From Sphingobacterium tenebrionis (GTDB lineage: Bacteria > Bacteroidota > Bacteroidia > Sphingobacteriales > Sphingobacteriaceae), in NCBI RefSeq assembly GCF_037126265.1, contig NZ_JAYLLN010000020.1:1-64000 (forward strand): 64,000 nt of DNA, read 5' to 3'. Positions 17,686-27,501 of the stretch are shown here, piece after piece (the first letter of the stretch is position 1; the number at the start of each line of letters is the position of its first letter). The notes under the pieces are model-generated. The model made no database searches, was not told the origin of the DNA, and worked only from the letters and a program-made list of their open reading frames with translations. The translations under genes were made by a program, and so were the position numbers.

Positions 17686-17967
17686 ATGCTAATTAAACAT
17701 GTTGAGAATGGCAATAAAGGAGGTTTTATTGCGGAAGAAGACGGAAAGCAAATCGGAGAGATGACCTATTCCCAGGCTGGTCCTGGAAAGATCATTATCG
17801 ATCATACAGAAGTGGATGAAGAAGAGAAAGGCAAAGGCATTGGCCATTTATTGCTTAACAAAGCAGTTGAATACGCAAGGGAAAACAATGTGAAAATCAT
17901 GCCTTTATGTCCTTTTGCAAAGGCTTCTTTTGATCGGGATGTAAATATCCGTGACGTACTGTTTTAG
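17686..17967 (+). CDS. Small GNAT-type N-acetyltransferase (YjdJ-like)
   Basis: 93 residues, the length of the minimal GNAT subfamily (GCN5-related, YjdJ/GATD-like). The acetyl-CoA loop is EEKGKGIGHLLLNKAVEYAREN and the end is MPLCPFAKASFDRD, both typical of the subfamily. Acceptor unknown. Its start is one base after the preceding stop codon, so the genes are translationally coupled. Confidence 0.88.
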   Translation: MLIKHVENGNKGGFIAEEDGKQIGEMTYSQAGPGKIIIDHTEVDEEEKGKGIGHLLLNKAVEYARENNVKIMPLCPFAKASFDRDVNIRDVLF

Positions 17968-17996
17968 TCTTTAGTATCATCCAGCAACATCTATCT

Positions 17997-18635
17997 ATGA
18001 AAGCAGTGGTAATTGGGGGATCCGGTGCAACCGGTAGGGAATTGGTACTTCAGCTCTTGGCAGATTATCGAGTAGAATCGGTCGTTGCCTTGGTTAGAAA
18101 ACCATTCTTTATGCCCGATCCCAAGCTCAAAGAAGTGATAGTCGATTTTGACCATCTAGAGCAATATGCTGCTTTCATAGATGCTGATGTAGCCTTTTCT
18201 ACATTAGGAACAACACTCAAGCAGGCAGGGAGTAAGAAAAAACAGTGGCGAGTGGATTATGAATACCAATTAAAATTTGCCCAACTGGCAAGAATGAACC
18301 ATGTTTTCACGTTTGTGTTGCTGTCTTCTGCCCAAGCAAGTCCAAAATCAAAATTCTTCTATAGCCGGATGAAAGGTATGCTCGAAGAAAAGATCAAACA
18401 ATTGGATTTCCCCAAATTGATCATTCTACGTTCAGGATTGATTGATCGGCCTAAAACTGATCGGAGAGGCGAAAAAATAGCTTTAAAAGTCATTAAGGTT
18501 TTCAATGCCTTAGGAATTCTAAAGAATTATAAACCAATATCTACCGTCGACCTAGCTAAAGTAATTGTAGATAGATCTTTTGATAATTCAGAGGATGATA
18601 TCACTATCCTGGAACCCAAGGAAATCCTATCTTAA
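17997..18635 (+). CDS. NAD(P)-binding Rossmann protein (atypical SDR, HTATIP2-like)
   Basis: 212 residues with an N-terminal nucleotide-binding GGSGATGREL motif and a strand VVALVRKPF, followed by AFSTLGTT, a YSRMKGMLEE segment carrying the Tyr-x3-Lys-like pair, and ILRSGLIDRP. This is the atypical SDR group that includes TIP30/HTATIP2 proteins. The substrate is unknown. Last of a probable three-gene unit starting at 17178. Confidence 0.85.
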   Translation: MKAVVIGGSGATGRELVLQLLADYRVESVVALVRKPFFMPDPKLKEVIVDFDHLEQYAAFIDADVAFSTLGTTLKQAGSKKKQWRVDYEYQLKFAQLARMNHVFTFVLLSSAQASPKSKFFYSRMKGMLEEKIKQLDFPKLIILRSGLIDRPKTDRRGEKIALKVIKVFNALGILKNYKPISTVDLAKVIVDRSFDNSEDDITILEPKEILS

Positions 18636-18832
18636 ATTTACCTTAAAAACCATTTAAAAAATTAAAATATATTCAATATTGACAATGATTTTTGAATTGC
18701 TGTCATTATTTATCCTTTTATGGCTATTTAAGTTTCATTTTCTTATCTTTAGGCGAATTTTAAAAAAACAGGCATTTAATTGCATGGTTTCTCAAATTAA
18801 ATTGCAAAACAATATCATTTCAATAGAAAATT

Positions 18833-21046
18833 ATGTCATCTAAAATCATTTACACAAAAACAGATGAAGCGCCTTTATTGGCAACTTATTCATTTCTACC
18901 TATTGTACAAGCATTTGCGAAAACCGCAAATATTGAAGTTGAATTAAGAGATATTTCTTTAGCAGGACGTATCCTAGCTAATTTTAATGAATATTTAACA
19001 GCAGAACAGAAAACTGCTGATGCATTGGCTGAACTTGGTCAATTGGCCACTACGCCTGATGCAAACATCATCAAATTGCCTAACATCTCTGCATCTATCC
19101 CTCAGTTGAAAGCTGCTATTGCTGAATTGCAAAAAGCGGGTTATGCCATTCCTAATTATCCAGACGCTCCTGCAAATGCAGAAGAAGAGAAAATCAAAGC
19201 TTCATATGCTAAGGTTTTAGGGTCTGCCGTAAATCCGGTATTAAGAGAAGGTAACTCTGATCGTAGAGCACCTAAAGCGGTTAAGAATTATGCAAAAGCA
19301 AACCCACATCGTATGGGCGCTTGGGCATCAGATAGTAAAACCAAGGTAGCATCTATGCAGGATGGTGATTTCTACAGTTCTGAAAAATCAGTAACCGTTG
19401 AAAAGGATTCTCAATTTAAAATCGAATTTGTTGCAGCTGATGGGGCAGTTCAAGAATTAAAAGGTTTAGGAAACCTGAAAGCAGGCGAAGTAATTGATTC
19501 TTCTGTATTGCATATTGCAAAACTGAAAGATTTTGTTGCGCAAGCGATCGAAGAAGCAAAAGCTTCTGGCGTTTTGTTATCTGCACACCTAAAAGCAACC
19601 ATGATGAAGGTTTCTGATCCTATCATTTTTGGAGCTATTGTAGAAGTATATTTTAAAGATGTTTTCGCTAAATACGGCGAATTATTCAAAGAATTAGGCA
19701 TCAACAAAAACAACGGTCTAGGCGAGGTTTATGCTAAGATTGCTGGTCACGAAAAAGAAGCTGAGGTAAAAGCTGCTATTGATGCTGCTATTGCCAATGG
19801 ACCAGACCTGGCTATGGTAAATTCAGATAAAGGCATTACCAACCTACATGTCCCTTCAGACGTAATCGTTGATGCATCTATGCCAGCTATGATTCGTATT
19901 GGAGGTAAGATGTGGGATAAGGCCGGTGCTGAACGTGATACTTTAGCGATTATTCCAGATCGTTCTTATGCGGGTATTTACGAAGCGGTTATTGAGGACT
20001 GTAAAGTAAATGGTGCCTACGATCCAAAAACAATGGGATCTGTTCCTAACGTTGGATTAATGGCTCAAAAAGCAGAAGAATATGGATCCCATGATAAAAC
20101 GTTCCAAGCAACAGGTAGCGGTGTTATTCGTGTAGTTGATGGTTCAGGAAATGTATTGATGGAGCAATCCGTAGAAGAGGGAGATATCTTCCGTATGTGT
20201 CAAACGAAGGATGCGCCAATCCAGGATTGGGTAAAATTGGCGGTAAACCGTGCTCGTCTATCCAATACGCCTGCAGTGTTCTGGTTAGATGAAAACCGTG
20301 CGCATGATAGAGAGATCATCAAAAAAGTAAAAGCATATTTGCCAAACTACGATACAGAAGGATTAGATATCCGTATTCTATCTCCAATTGAAGCTACTAA
20401 ATTCTCTATTGATAGAATCCGTAAAGGAGAGGATACTATTTCAGTAACAGGTAATGTTTTACGCGATTACCTAACTGACTTATTCCCGATTTTAGAATTA
20501 GGTACTTCAGCAAAAATGTTATCTATCGTTCCATTGATGAATGGCGGTGGTCTATTTGAAACTGGAGCTGGAGGTTCTGCCCCTAAACACGTGGAGCAGT
20601 TTTTGGAAGAAGGCTATTTACGTTGGGATTCTCTAGGTGAGTTCCTAGCACTACAAGCTTCTTTGGAGCATTTAGCTCAAACCCAGAACAACCCTAAAGC
20701 GCAGGTTTTAGCGGATGCATTGGACGAAGCGAATGCGAAGTTCTTGGCAAATGATAAATCTCCAGCACGTAAGGTTGGTGAAATCGATAACCGTGGTTCT
20801 CATTACTATTTGGCTACTTATTGGGCTGAAGCGCTAGCTGCTCAAAAAGAAGATGCAGAATTGGCCGCTAAATTTGAAGGACTTGCTAAATCTTTGACAG
20901 AGCAAGAAAATAAGATCAATGAAGAATTGATCGCAGCTCAAGGAAAAGCAGAAAATATCGAGGGTTATTATTTCCCGAATGATGATCTAGCTGGAAAAGC
21001 AATGCGTCCTTCCGAAACATTAAATGCTGCGTTGGCTGCATTATAA
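18833..21046 (+). CDS. icd: Isocitrate dehydrogenase, NADP-dependent, monomeric type
   Basis: 737 residues, matching the monomeric IDH II class (about 740) and unlike the 416-residue dimeric form. Recognisable blocks are KIIYTKTDEAPLLATYSFLP at the start, PNISASIPQLKAAI, GNSDRRAP, the LKATMMKVSDPIIFG substrate region and SVPNVGLMAQKAEEYGSHDKT. It oxidatively decarboxylates isocitrate to 2-oxoglutarate in the TCA cycle. Monocistronic, with an upstream gap of about 200 nt and a strong terminator after it. Confidence 0.97.
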   Translation: MSSKIIYTKTDEAPLLATYSFLPIVQAFAKTANIEVELRDISLAGRILANFNEYLTAEQKTADALAELGQLATTPDANIIKLPNISASIPQLKAAIAELQKAGYAIPNYPDAPANAEEEKIKASYAKVLGSAVNPVLREGNSDRRAPKAVKNYAKANPHRMGAWASDSKTKVASMQDGDFYSSEKSVTVEKDSQFKIEFVAADGAVQELKGLGNLKAGEVIDSSVLHIAKLKDFVAQAIEEAKASGVLLSAHLKATMMKVSDPIIFGAIVEVYFKDVFAKYGELFKELGINKNNGLGEVYAKIAGHEKEAEVKAAIDAAIANGPDLAMVNSDKGITNLHVPSDVIVDASMPAMIRIGGKMWDKAGAERDTLAIIPDRSYAGIYEAVIEDCKVNGAYDPKTMGSVPNVGLMAQKAEEYGSHDKTFQATGSGVIRVVDGSGNVLMEQSVEEGDIFRMCQTKDAPIQDWVKLAVNRARLSNTPAVFWLDENRAHDREIIKKVKAYLPNYDTEGLDIRILSPIEATKFSIDRIRKGEDTISVTGNVLRDYLTDLFPILELGTSAKMLSIVPLMNGGGLFETGAGGSAPKHVEQFLEEGYLRWDSLGEFLALQASLEHLAQTQNNPKAQVLADALDEANAKFLANDKSPARKVGEIDNRGSHYYLATYWAEALAAQKEDAELAAKFEGLAKSLTEQENKINEELIAAQGKAENIEGYYFPNDDLAGKAMRPSETLNAALAAL

Positions 21047-21100
21047 TAGCAGGAAAAAAATAAAAGGACCTATACGTTAATGTAGGGACCTGTAAAAAGA

Positions 21101-21134
21101 AACCCGACCTAAAATCATTAGGTCGGGTTTTTTA
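21101..21134 (+). terminator. Terminator after icd
   Basis: An 11-bp stem AACCCGACCTA / TAGGTCGGGTT with a short AT-rich loop, followed by a T run. Confidence 0.88.
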
Positions 21135-21165
21135 ATTCGTATATTTTGAAGAGGTGATCTTAGGC

Positions 21166-21693
21166 TTATGGATTTAAGGGTTTGATTTCTGTAATGTTAA
21201 TCCCATCAAAACAATCATCTACACAATCGTCATCAAAAATTCCAGATCTTGAAATCAGGCCGTTGTTCTTGGATTCGAAAACGAATCTACCGTTTAACTG
21301 TTGGTTATCTGCATGCGATCTTGCCAACTGGTAAATTTCATCCAGGGTCTTGTCCTTCATCAGTTCGGGATGTTTATTTACATCTTCATTCAGCTCAATG
21401 ATTTCTATCTTTTTGGTGGTATCCGGAACGTTATTGTAATAACTTATCATGTAGCCATTAAATTCCCTTTTGGTGATCTTACCATCATTAACCTCGATGG
21501 TTGTGGAAGTTCGCCATCCTGTCCAAGAGAGGGTGGTATGGGTGTATTGATAGCTATTCTTATTGTTGATTTTGAATTGAGACCAAAGGATTTCGCTGTT
21601 TTCCAACTCAGAATGAAGCTCAGACTTCTCACAAGCAGTAAAAAGTAAGGTAATTCCGATTAACAGACTGAGATATGTGTATATCCTTCTCAT
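21166..21693 (-). CDS. Putative lipoprotein (DUF6174-like)
   Basis: 175 residues: lipoprotein signal (LLFTAC at about residue 21), then SYQYTHTTLSWTGW…TTIEVNDGKITKREFNGY and DKTLDEIYQLARSHAD. The 'YxYTxxxxS…V.dGkv…' arrangement and a late 'T.d.lF/Y' motif fit the DUF6174 family of exported proteins of unknown function. Ends close to the icd terminator; convergent with icd. Confidence 0.6.
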   Translation of the reverse strand: MRRIYTYLSLLIGITLLFTACEKSELHSELENSEILWSQFKINNKNSYQYTHTTLSWTGWRTSTTIEVNDGKITKREFNGYMISYYNNVPDTTKKIEIIELNEDVNKHPELMKDKTLDEIYQLARSHADNQQLNGRFVFESKNNGLISRSGIFDDDCVDDCFDGINITEIKPLNP

Positions 21694-21830
21694 TTTTTTG
21701 GTTGGTTAAGTTAATTGAACGTTGGAAAGTTCAACTCTGCTACAACAAATTTAACGAATGTTTTTTAATTATTACTATTATCGCTATAATTCGATTAATT
21801 TTTTAATTACATTAGGGATATAAACCTTTT

Positions 21831-23177
21831 TTGATGAGAATATTGGTCATGATGTTGTTCGGGATGATGAGTGTATTTGCGCAGGCGCAAGAATCTTTTC
21901 ATTTAATTTCTCCGAAAAAGAATTCCTTCAAATTTGATCTTTCCAGTAACCTGGTTATCATTCCAGTAACCCTAAACGGGGTTAGCCTTTCCTTTCTTTT
22001 GGACACCGGAGTAAAGGAAACCATGCTTTTCGTTTCTGAAAAGGATAGTATTCCCTTGGAAAATGTGCATAAAATGAAATTCAGTGGAATTGGGATTGAA
22101 GATGGCGTAGAAGGGATAATGGCACTGAACAATGAATTGATCATTGGAGATGTAGCGGCAGACTTTGGACATGACATCTATGTCATCAATTCCAGTGAAT
22201 TGGATGTGTCGAGTCATGTTGGACTTCCTGTGCATGGAATTTTAGGAAGTAAATTCTTTGAGAGCTTCCAGGTGAAATTAGATTATCAAAAATCGAAAAT
22301 TTACCTTTTTGATTTCTTTTCCGATATCAGTAAAGAGACCAAAGGGTATAAAAAAATTGACATTAGCTTGGAAAGAAGTAGGCCTTACGCCATGGCAGAT
22401 GTAAACTTAGGGGATAGGCAATTAAATGATGCCAAGATGCTGATCGATATGGGGAATTCGGATGGAATGCTGATCTTTCCTTTTCTTATACCTGATTTAA
22501 AGATCAAAGAACCGCATATTTATGATTATATAGGTCGGGGTTTCAATGGCGAAATATTCGGAATGAGGAATCGGATCGAAGGGTTTGATTTCGCTGGATT
22601 CCATATTGATCAACCCATTGTTTCCTATCCAGATTCCAATGCGGTGCATGCGGCAAAATTAGCGGAGAATAGGGTGGGATCGGTAGGGAATCAGGTATTG
22701 CAGCATTTCCATGTTGTGTTTGATTATTCGAACCTTCATGTTTATTTAAAGCCGAACAGGAAATTTGGAAAGCCATTTCCTATTAATATGAGTGGGATTG
22801 AGGTTAAGCATGATGGCATGGTTTGGACGCAACGAAGGGTTCCGGCGAATATTAATAGCAGTAGTACGGATAATAACGAACCTGGATTTAAGGTTAATAT
22901 TTCCCAGAGTTTTAAATATGAGTTTAGGCTATTGCCGATATATGTGATTTCGAATATTAGAAAAGATTCGCCTGCGGATTTGGCTGGATTGTTAAAGGAT
23001 GATGTGCTGTTGAAGATTGATGGTAAAAAGGTAGGGGATATGAAGTTGAAGGAGGTGATGGGGAGGTTTCAGGAAAAAGATGGAAAACCTATTCATTTGT
23101 TGGTAAGGAGATTGGATAAGGAAATGAGTTTTCGATTTGTTTTGAAGGATCCCATTCCGTTTAGGAAGGGGGGATAA
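21831..23177 (+). CDS. Exported retropepsin-like aspartyl protease with PDZ domain
   Basis: 448 residues: signal peptide (ending AQAQ near residue 21), an aspartyl protease domain with the active-site motif FLLDTGVKETMLF (about residue 57) and a related second half with MLIDMGNSDGMLIF, then a C-terminal PDZ domain (about residues 370-435, SNIRKDSPADLAGLLKDDVLLKIDGKKV). Exported proteases of this layout are common in Bacteroidota; substrates are unknown. It ends 42 nt before a mosaic palindromic repeat; a short GGGGGGATAACAG word over its stop codon is duplicated at 23200-23212. Confidence 0.88.
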   Translation: MMRILVMMLFGMMSVFAQAQESFHLISPKKNSFKFDLSSNLVIIPVTLNGVSLSFLLDTGVKETMLFVSEKDSIPLENVHKMKFSGIGIEDGVEGIMALNNELIIGDVAADFGHDIYVINSSELDVSSHVGLPVHGILGSKFFESFQVKLDYQKSKIYLFDFFSDISKETKGYKKIDISLERSRPYAMADVNLGDRQLNDAKMLIDMGNSDGMLIFPFLIPDLKIKEPHIYDYIGRGFNGEIFGMRNRIEGFDFAGFHIDQPIVSYPDSNAVHAAKLAENRVGSVGNQVLQHFHVVFDYSNLHVYLKPNRKFGKPFPINMSGIEVKHDGMVWTQRRVPANINSSSTDNNEPGFKVNISQSFKYEFRLLPIYVISNIRKDSPADLAGLLKDDVLLKIDGKKVGDMKLKEVMGRFQEKDGKPIHLLVRRLDKEMSFRFVLKDPIPFRKGG

Positions 23178-23218
23178 CAGTATGGGAAATGACTGCAGGG
23201 GGGATAACAGCGTTTTTA

Positions 23219-23450
23219 CGTCATTGCGAGGAGTCTTTACCGTCATTGCGAGGAGGTACGACGAAGCAATCTTCCCGCTTGTCATGCTGAGCGAAGTCGA
23301 AGCATCTACATTTGGTACACGAACAGATCCTTCGACGCTGCTCAGGATGACATAGTCCAAAGATTGCTTCGTTTCCTCGCAATGACGAAAGAATTCCTCG
23401 CAATGACGACAGAGTTCCACTCAATGACGGTATAAAGCCTCGCAATGACG
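23219..23450. repeat. Mosaic palindromic repeat, copy 3
   Basis: The most complete copy: a tandem left arm (CGTCATTGCGAGGAG twice, then …ACGAAGCAATC), an inner pair GTCATGCTGAGCGAAGTCGAAG and CTTCGACGCTGCTCAGGATGAC, then AAGATTGCTTCG and several stacked CCTCGCAATGACG right arms. It fills the whole space between the convergent protease and accA genes, so it may double as a transcription barrier. Confidence 0.88.
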
Positions 23451-23455
23451 ATTAT

Positions 23456-24409
23456 TTATTCATTCACCACACCCATATTGCTGAATTTATCAATTCTTTC
23501 CTGCACTAGGGTATCTGTATCTTTTGCTTTTAAAATCGCTAAATCTTTCAAGATCCTGTCCTTCACATTCAACGCTGTAGTCTCAGGATCCTGATGAGCT
23601 CCGCCCAATGGCTCTGGAATAATCCCATCGATCAATCCATTGCCCAACATATCTTCTGCAGTAAGTTTTAAAGCTTCAGCTGCTCTTTCTTTATGGTCCC
23701 AACTTCTCCAAAGGATAGAAGAACATGATTCTGGAGAAATCACCGAATACCAGGTATTCTGCAACATATACACCTTATCACCAATACCAATTCCCAAAGC
23801 ACCACCTGAAGCACCTTCACCGATCACGATACAGATAATAGGCACTTTCAATACCGACATCTCCAATAAATTTCTTGCAATCGCCTCACCCTGTCCGCGT
23901 TCTTCCGCTTCCAAACCAGGATAAGCACCCATCGTATCGATCAAGGTAATAACAGGCTTATTGAATTTCTCCGCCATCTTCATCAAGCGAAGTGCTTTAC
24001 GGTATCCTTCCGGATTTGCCATCCCGAAATTACGGAACTGACGTTCTTTGGTATTTTTACCTTTCTGATGGCCAATGATCATCACCGACTCATCACCAAT
24101 AGACGCAAAACCACCAACAATGGCTTTATCATCTTTTACCGTGCGGTCTCCATGAAGTTCTACGAAATCATTACAGATCAGGTCAATATAATCGAAGGTT
24201 TGTGGTCTGTCTGCGTGTCTGGACATCTGCACTTTCTGCCATCCAGTCATATTGCTATATACGTCAACCTTTGTTTGTTCTAATTTTTCTTCCAACTCAC
24301 GAACAGTTGCACCCATATCCACCTTGGTCTTTTCTTCAACCTGCTTTACTTTTTCGATCTGGGTTTGCAAATCTGCAATTGGCTTCTCAAAATCAAATGT
24401 TGTTTCCAT
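23456..24409 (-). CDS. accA: Acetyl-CoA carboxylase carboxyltransferase, alpha subunit
   Basis: 317 residues, the usual AccA length. Blocks visible: the N-terminal FEKPIADLQTQIEKV coiled segment, RHADRPQTFDYI, FVELHGDRTVKDD, the crotonase-fold GGFASIGDESVMIIGHQKG, and IGEGASGGALGIGIGD, which forms the oxyanion region. Together with AccD it transfers the carboxyl group from biotin to acetyl-CoA, the first step of fatty acid synthesis. No accD is nearby. Confidence 0.97.
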   Translation of the reverse strand: METTFDFEKPIADLQTQIEKVKQVEEKTKVDMGATVRELEEKLEQTKVDVYSNMTGWQKVQMSRHADRPQTFDYIDLICNDFVELHGDRTVKDDKAIVGGFASIGDESVMIIGHQKGKNTKERQFRNFGMANPEGYRKALRLMKMAEKFNKPVITLIDTMGAYPGLEAEERGQGEAIARNLLEMSVLKVPIICIVIGEGASGGALGIGIGDKVYMLQNTWYSVISPESCSSILWRSWDHKERAAEALKLTAEDMLGNGLIDGIIPEPLGGAHQDPETTALNVKDRILKDLAILKAKDTDTLVQERIDKFSNMGVVNE

Positions 24410-24600
24410 ATTTTCGTGTTTGCTGCTATAAAAAGCGACTGCTAAGTTACTTGTTTTTTAAGAATTATAAAACGTTATTTAAGTGAATCCATAACCTAAA
24501 TGAATTGTTTTTTAATTTAATGGTTGATTATTAAGGATATAACGGTATATTCCATGAACTTGTTTTGCTCCGAAACCAAAAAAACAATATCTTCAAAACC

Positions 24601-25476
24601 ATGAACGCAAGCTTGGAAGAAAATAAACAAAGGATACCCTGGTCTTTTCTGTTAAAAGTCTTTTTATTGGGTCTGGTGACCATATATTATTTCTATTTCC
24701 AGTCGGAACTGAAATTGGATAAACGATTGGTCCAATTTATCGATGGGCTATCAGCATTCTTAATCGTCAGCGTTATTTTATCCATCTTAAGGTTTCTGAT
24801 CATATTCCTATATAATACCCGGCATTCCCATCGGCCTGTTCGTGGGAACTTCGTGTTGGGAATTAACCGCTTAACCGCCATATTGAATGTGGTATTTGGA
24901 ATCATCTGTTTGATGTTGGCCTTTGGAATCGATCCTGGGAAATTCATCACCAGCATGACCATTGTGGCGATGGCGATAGCTGTGATCTTCAGGGATTACA
25001 TCACCAATATGATTTCAGGTTTGATCGTGATGTTTTCAGAACAGCTCTCCGTAGGGGATAGAATTAGAGTGGGAGAGCATAAGGGCCGTATTATTGATAT
25101 TACCTTTGCCAACCTGGTATTACAGGACGAAGAGGATGATATTGTGATGGTTCCGAACAATATGGTGTTCACCTCGACATTCATGAACCTTTCCGCACAC
25201 CAATCCAGTCTGTTTTCCGTTAGGTTTGAGCTGCCCTTATCCGTATCCATCCATATCAAAGAATTGGAAGAAGCATTGAAAATGAGCTTGATCACCCACC
25301 CAAACCTAAAGATTAAGAATGGCACGATTGAACTAAAAGTTACGGAAATCGGTAAGGATTATGTGAAGTATAAGATTGATCTGTATGCCATCAGCAATAG
25401 CAACCGCATGCATCGACAGTTGGAAAATGAAATCCTGAAAGAGGTCCTCAAATTTGAGTCTATTTACATTTCCTGA
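24601..25476 (+). CDS. MscS-family mechanosensitive channel
   Basis: I use ATG 24601 (MNASLEEN), 291 residues; a TTG at 24565 would add 12 residues. There are about four membrane segments (residues about 18-36, 52-78, 95-118, and the pore helix at about 118-150: MTIVAMAIAVIFRDYITNMISGLIVM), followed by the MscS beta domain (SVGDRIRVGEHKGRIIDIT, VMVPNNMVFTSTFMNLS) and a short C-terminal domain. MscS-type channels release solutes on osmotic downshock. Monocistronic. Confidence 0.9.
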   Translation: MNASLEENKQRIPWSFLLKVFLLGLVTIYYFYFQSELKLDKRLVQFIDGLSAFLIVSVILSILRFLIIFLYNTRHSHRPVRGNFVLGINRLTAILNVVFGIICLMLAFGIDPGKFITSMTIVAMAIAVIFRDYITNMISGLIVMFSEQLSVGDRIRVGEHKGRIIDITFANLVLQDEEDDIVMVPNNMVFTSTFMNLSAHQSSLFSVRFELPLSVSIHIKELEEALKMSLITHPNLKIKNGTIELKVTEIGKDYVKYKIDLYAISNSNRMHRQLENEILKEVLKFESIYIS

Positions 25477-25525
25477 TAAAAAGCCGAAAAGGACAAAGAA
25501 TCAAAGCTGATAAGTAAAAAGCTAA

Positions 25526-26470
25526 TTAGATCTTTCTGACCTTGATCCTCTTCACAAAATGGTGTGATCCTTTTTTAAGGATCAGATCAGCACGATAACG
25601 CGTTGGAAGTATATTCTGATGTAGATTCGGGCGATTGATCTCATTCCAGATGTTATTCGCCATGGCAATGCTTTCCTCCGTACTCAGGTTTGCATATTTA
25701 TGGAAATAAGAGGCTTCATTCTGGAATGCTGTTGCTCTCAGGGATTCAAAACGGTCGATATACCAATCCACAATGTTCTTCTCATCCGCATCCACATAGA
25801 TGGAATAATCAAAGAAATCCGATACGAAGACACCATTTCTACGAGAGTTGACCTGAAGAACATTGATCCCTTCCACGATCAACACATCTGGTTGGGAAAT
25901 CACCAGTTTTTCATTAGGCAGAACATCATACGCCAAATGGGAGTATAAGGGTACAGAAACCGAAGATTTTCCTGACTTGATATCCGCCAGGAACTGAATG
26001 ATCTTCTTACTATCATAGCTTTCCGGAAATCCTTTTCTGTTTAGGATATCCCGTTTGATAAGTTCCTTGTTCGGGTAGAGGAAACCATCTGTTGTCACAA
26101 GTTCCACCTTTGGCCGATGCGGCAATAGGGCCAAAACCTTTTTCAACACCCTTGCTGTGGTGGATTTACCCACCGCAACAGATCCTGCAATCCCAATGAT
26201 GAAAGGCAATTTTTGATGGTTCCTTTTAAAGAAGTCATTGCTTATCGCATGGAGCTCCTGGAATTTATTGATATGCAATTCCAATAAGTGGGCCAAGGGA
26301 ATATACACCTCTTCGATCTCCTGCATGGTCAAGGGTTCGTTCAAGGCATGCAATTGGCTGAGGTCTTCCTCGCGGATCGCATGACTTAATTGACCGTTCA
26401 ATCTTTTCCATTCCTCACGTGTAAAATTACGGAAGGGACTCGTAAAGGTGTGCTCACTCATGGTATGCAT
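25526..26470 (-). CDS. coaA: Pantothenate kinase, type I
   Basis: 314 residues matching bacterial CoaA: P-loop GIAGSVAVGKST (about residues 93-104), LVTTDGFLYPN, DILNRKGFPESYD, and VLIVEGINVLQ. It phosphorylates pantothenate in the first step of CoA synthesis and in this type is usually feedback-inhibited by CoA. Start at MHTMSEHTF; an alternative ATG lies 9 nt further in (26461). Functionally linked to panD at 7136 but not in its operon. Confidence 0.96.
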   Translation of the reverse strand: MHTMSEHTFTSPFRNFTREEWKRLNGQLSHAIREEDLSQLHALNEPLTMQEIEEVYIPLAHLLELHINKFQELHAISNDFFKRNHQKLPFIIGIAGSVAVGKSTTARVLKKVLALLPHRPKVELVTTDGFLYPNKELIKRDILNRKGFPESYDSKKIIQFLADIKSGKSSVSVPLYSHLAYDVLPNEKLVISQPDVLIVEGINVLQVNSRRNGVFVSDFFDYSIYVDADEKNIVDWYIDRFESLRATAFQNEASYFHKYANLSTEESIAMANNIWNEINRPNLHQNILPTRYRADLILKKGSHHFVKRIKVRKI

Positions 26471-26518
26471 GATTAATAATTAATCTAGGCCGCAAATATA
26501 CAATCCTCTTTTATTTTC

Positions 26519-27013
26519 TTAACTATTTGTATCAATTAGATTACTTTCTACAACAATTGGATTCTGCAGCATTTTCTGAACCGGACATTTTTCGCCGATC
26601 ATGTAGATCCTGCGTTTTTGTTCCTCATCCAGATCGCCATCTATAAAGATATTGCAGCGAATAAAGGTGGTTTGCTGTTGTTCACTCTTCTGAACCTCAC
26701 TGCTGATCTTGATATCGATACGGTTTACTTTCCATTTCTTTCTGTTGGCATACATACGCATGGTGATGGCTTTACAAGCTCCTACGGACGATAGCAACAA
26801 TTGGGATGGGGCCATCCCTTTGTTCTGTCCGCCGAGCTCCAAAGGCTCATCTGCAATCAAAGAAAGGTCACCATATTGGATGTTGGTGGTGTAATTTTCT
26901 TCGCCAATACTCACCAAAACCTCGTTTAAACCAATGGTATCTTCTGTTTTGTTCGCTTCTGCTTTATTCTTATCAAGAGTAGTTTCGTCCTTATTCACTT
27001 TATCGTTTTCCAT
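26519..27013 (-). CDS. OsmC-family protein
   Basis: 164 residues. After a charged, disordered N-terminal extension (about 30 residues) comes the OsmC fold: DEPLELGGQNKGMAPSQLLLSSVGACKAITMRMYAN with the conserved Cys in GACKA, and the second Cys in EKCPVQKML. The two cysteines are the catalytic pair of OsmC/Ohr thiol peroxidases, which reduce organic hydroperoxides. The start and the short upstream region are otherwise unremarkable. Confidence 0.92.
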   Translation of the reverse strand: MENDKVNKDETTLDKNKAEANKTEDTIGLNEVLVSIGEENYTTNIQYGDLSLIADEPLELGGQNKGMAPSQLLLSSVGACKAITMRMYANRKKWKVNRIDIKISSEVQKSEQQQTTFIRCNIFIDGDLDEEQKRRIYMIGEKCPVQKMLQNPIVVESNLIDTNS

Positions 27014-27089
27014 TTATAATATGTAATCTTTCTATGTTTAATCTGTTGTTGAAATTGATAACCATTAATGCATGAAAATGCATCTGGAT

Positions 27090-27458
27090 TTATTCCAGTA
27101 ATCCTTTAATGATCAGGGTTCCTGTTGCCAGATTGGTTGCTAAAGGCACATTCCAAAGGTCACAAATGCGCATCAACATCTGAATATCGGGTTCGTGTGC
27201 ATGTTTTCCCAGGGGATCCCTAAAAAAAATGATGCCATCGATTTTTCCTTCTGCGGCCATTGCTGCAATTTGGGCATCGCCACCTTTCGGACCGCTTAAT
27301 TTAAGTTCTACCTCCAAACCCGTTTGTTGGATGTAGGAGCCGGTAGTTCCGGTGGCTACCAGGTGGGCTTTTGAAAGTTCTTCCTGATGGTCTTTTACAA
27401 AACCGACCATTTCTGCTTTTTTGCCGTCATGGGCTATTAATGCAATTGTTTTTGCCAT
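27090..27458 (-). CDS. mgsA: Methylglyoxal synthase
   Basis: 122 residues, the short MgsA form. Landmarks are IALIAHDGKK at the start, ATGTTGSYIQQTG (phosphate loop), the catalytic Asp in SGPKGGDAQIAAM, IIFFRDPLGKHAHEPDI and NVPLATNLATG. It converts dihydroxyacetone phosphate to methylglyoxal, a phosphate-starvation bypass of lower glycolysis. Confidence 0.97.
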   Translation of the reverse strand: MAKTIALIAHDGKKAEMVGFVKDHQEELSKAHLVATGTTGSYIQQTGLEVELKLSGPKGGDAQIAAMAAEGKIDGIIFFRDPLGKHAHEPDIQMLMRICDLWNVPLATNLATGTLIIKGLLE

Positions 27459-27501
27459 GGAATAATGTTCTTTTTGGAATTTTATTAAGATAGTAAAATT
27501 A

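Noticed and set aside
22992..23445. Two minus-strand open frames covering copy 3 of the repeat
   Set aside because: One runs antisense to the protease gene and both read through the palindromic unit; no similarity to any family.
24565..24600. TTG start for the MscS channel
   Set aside because: ATG 24601 is a better start; the extra 12 residues have no channel-like features.
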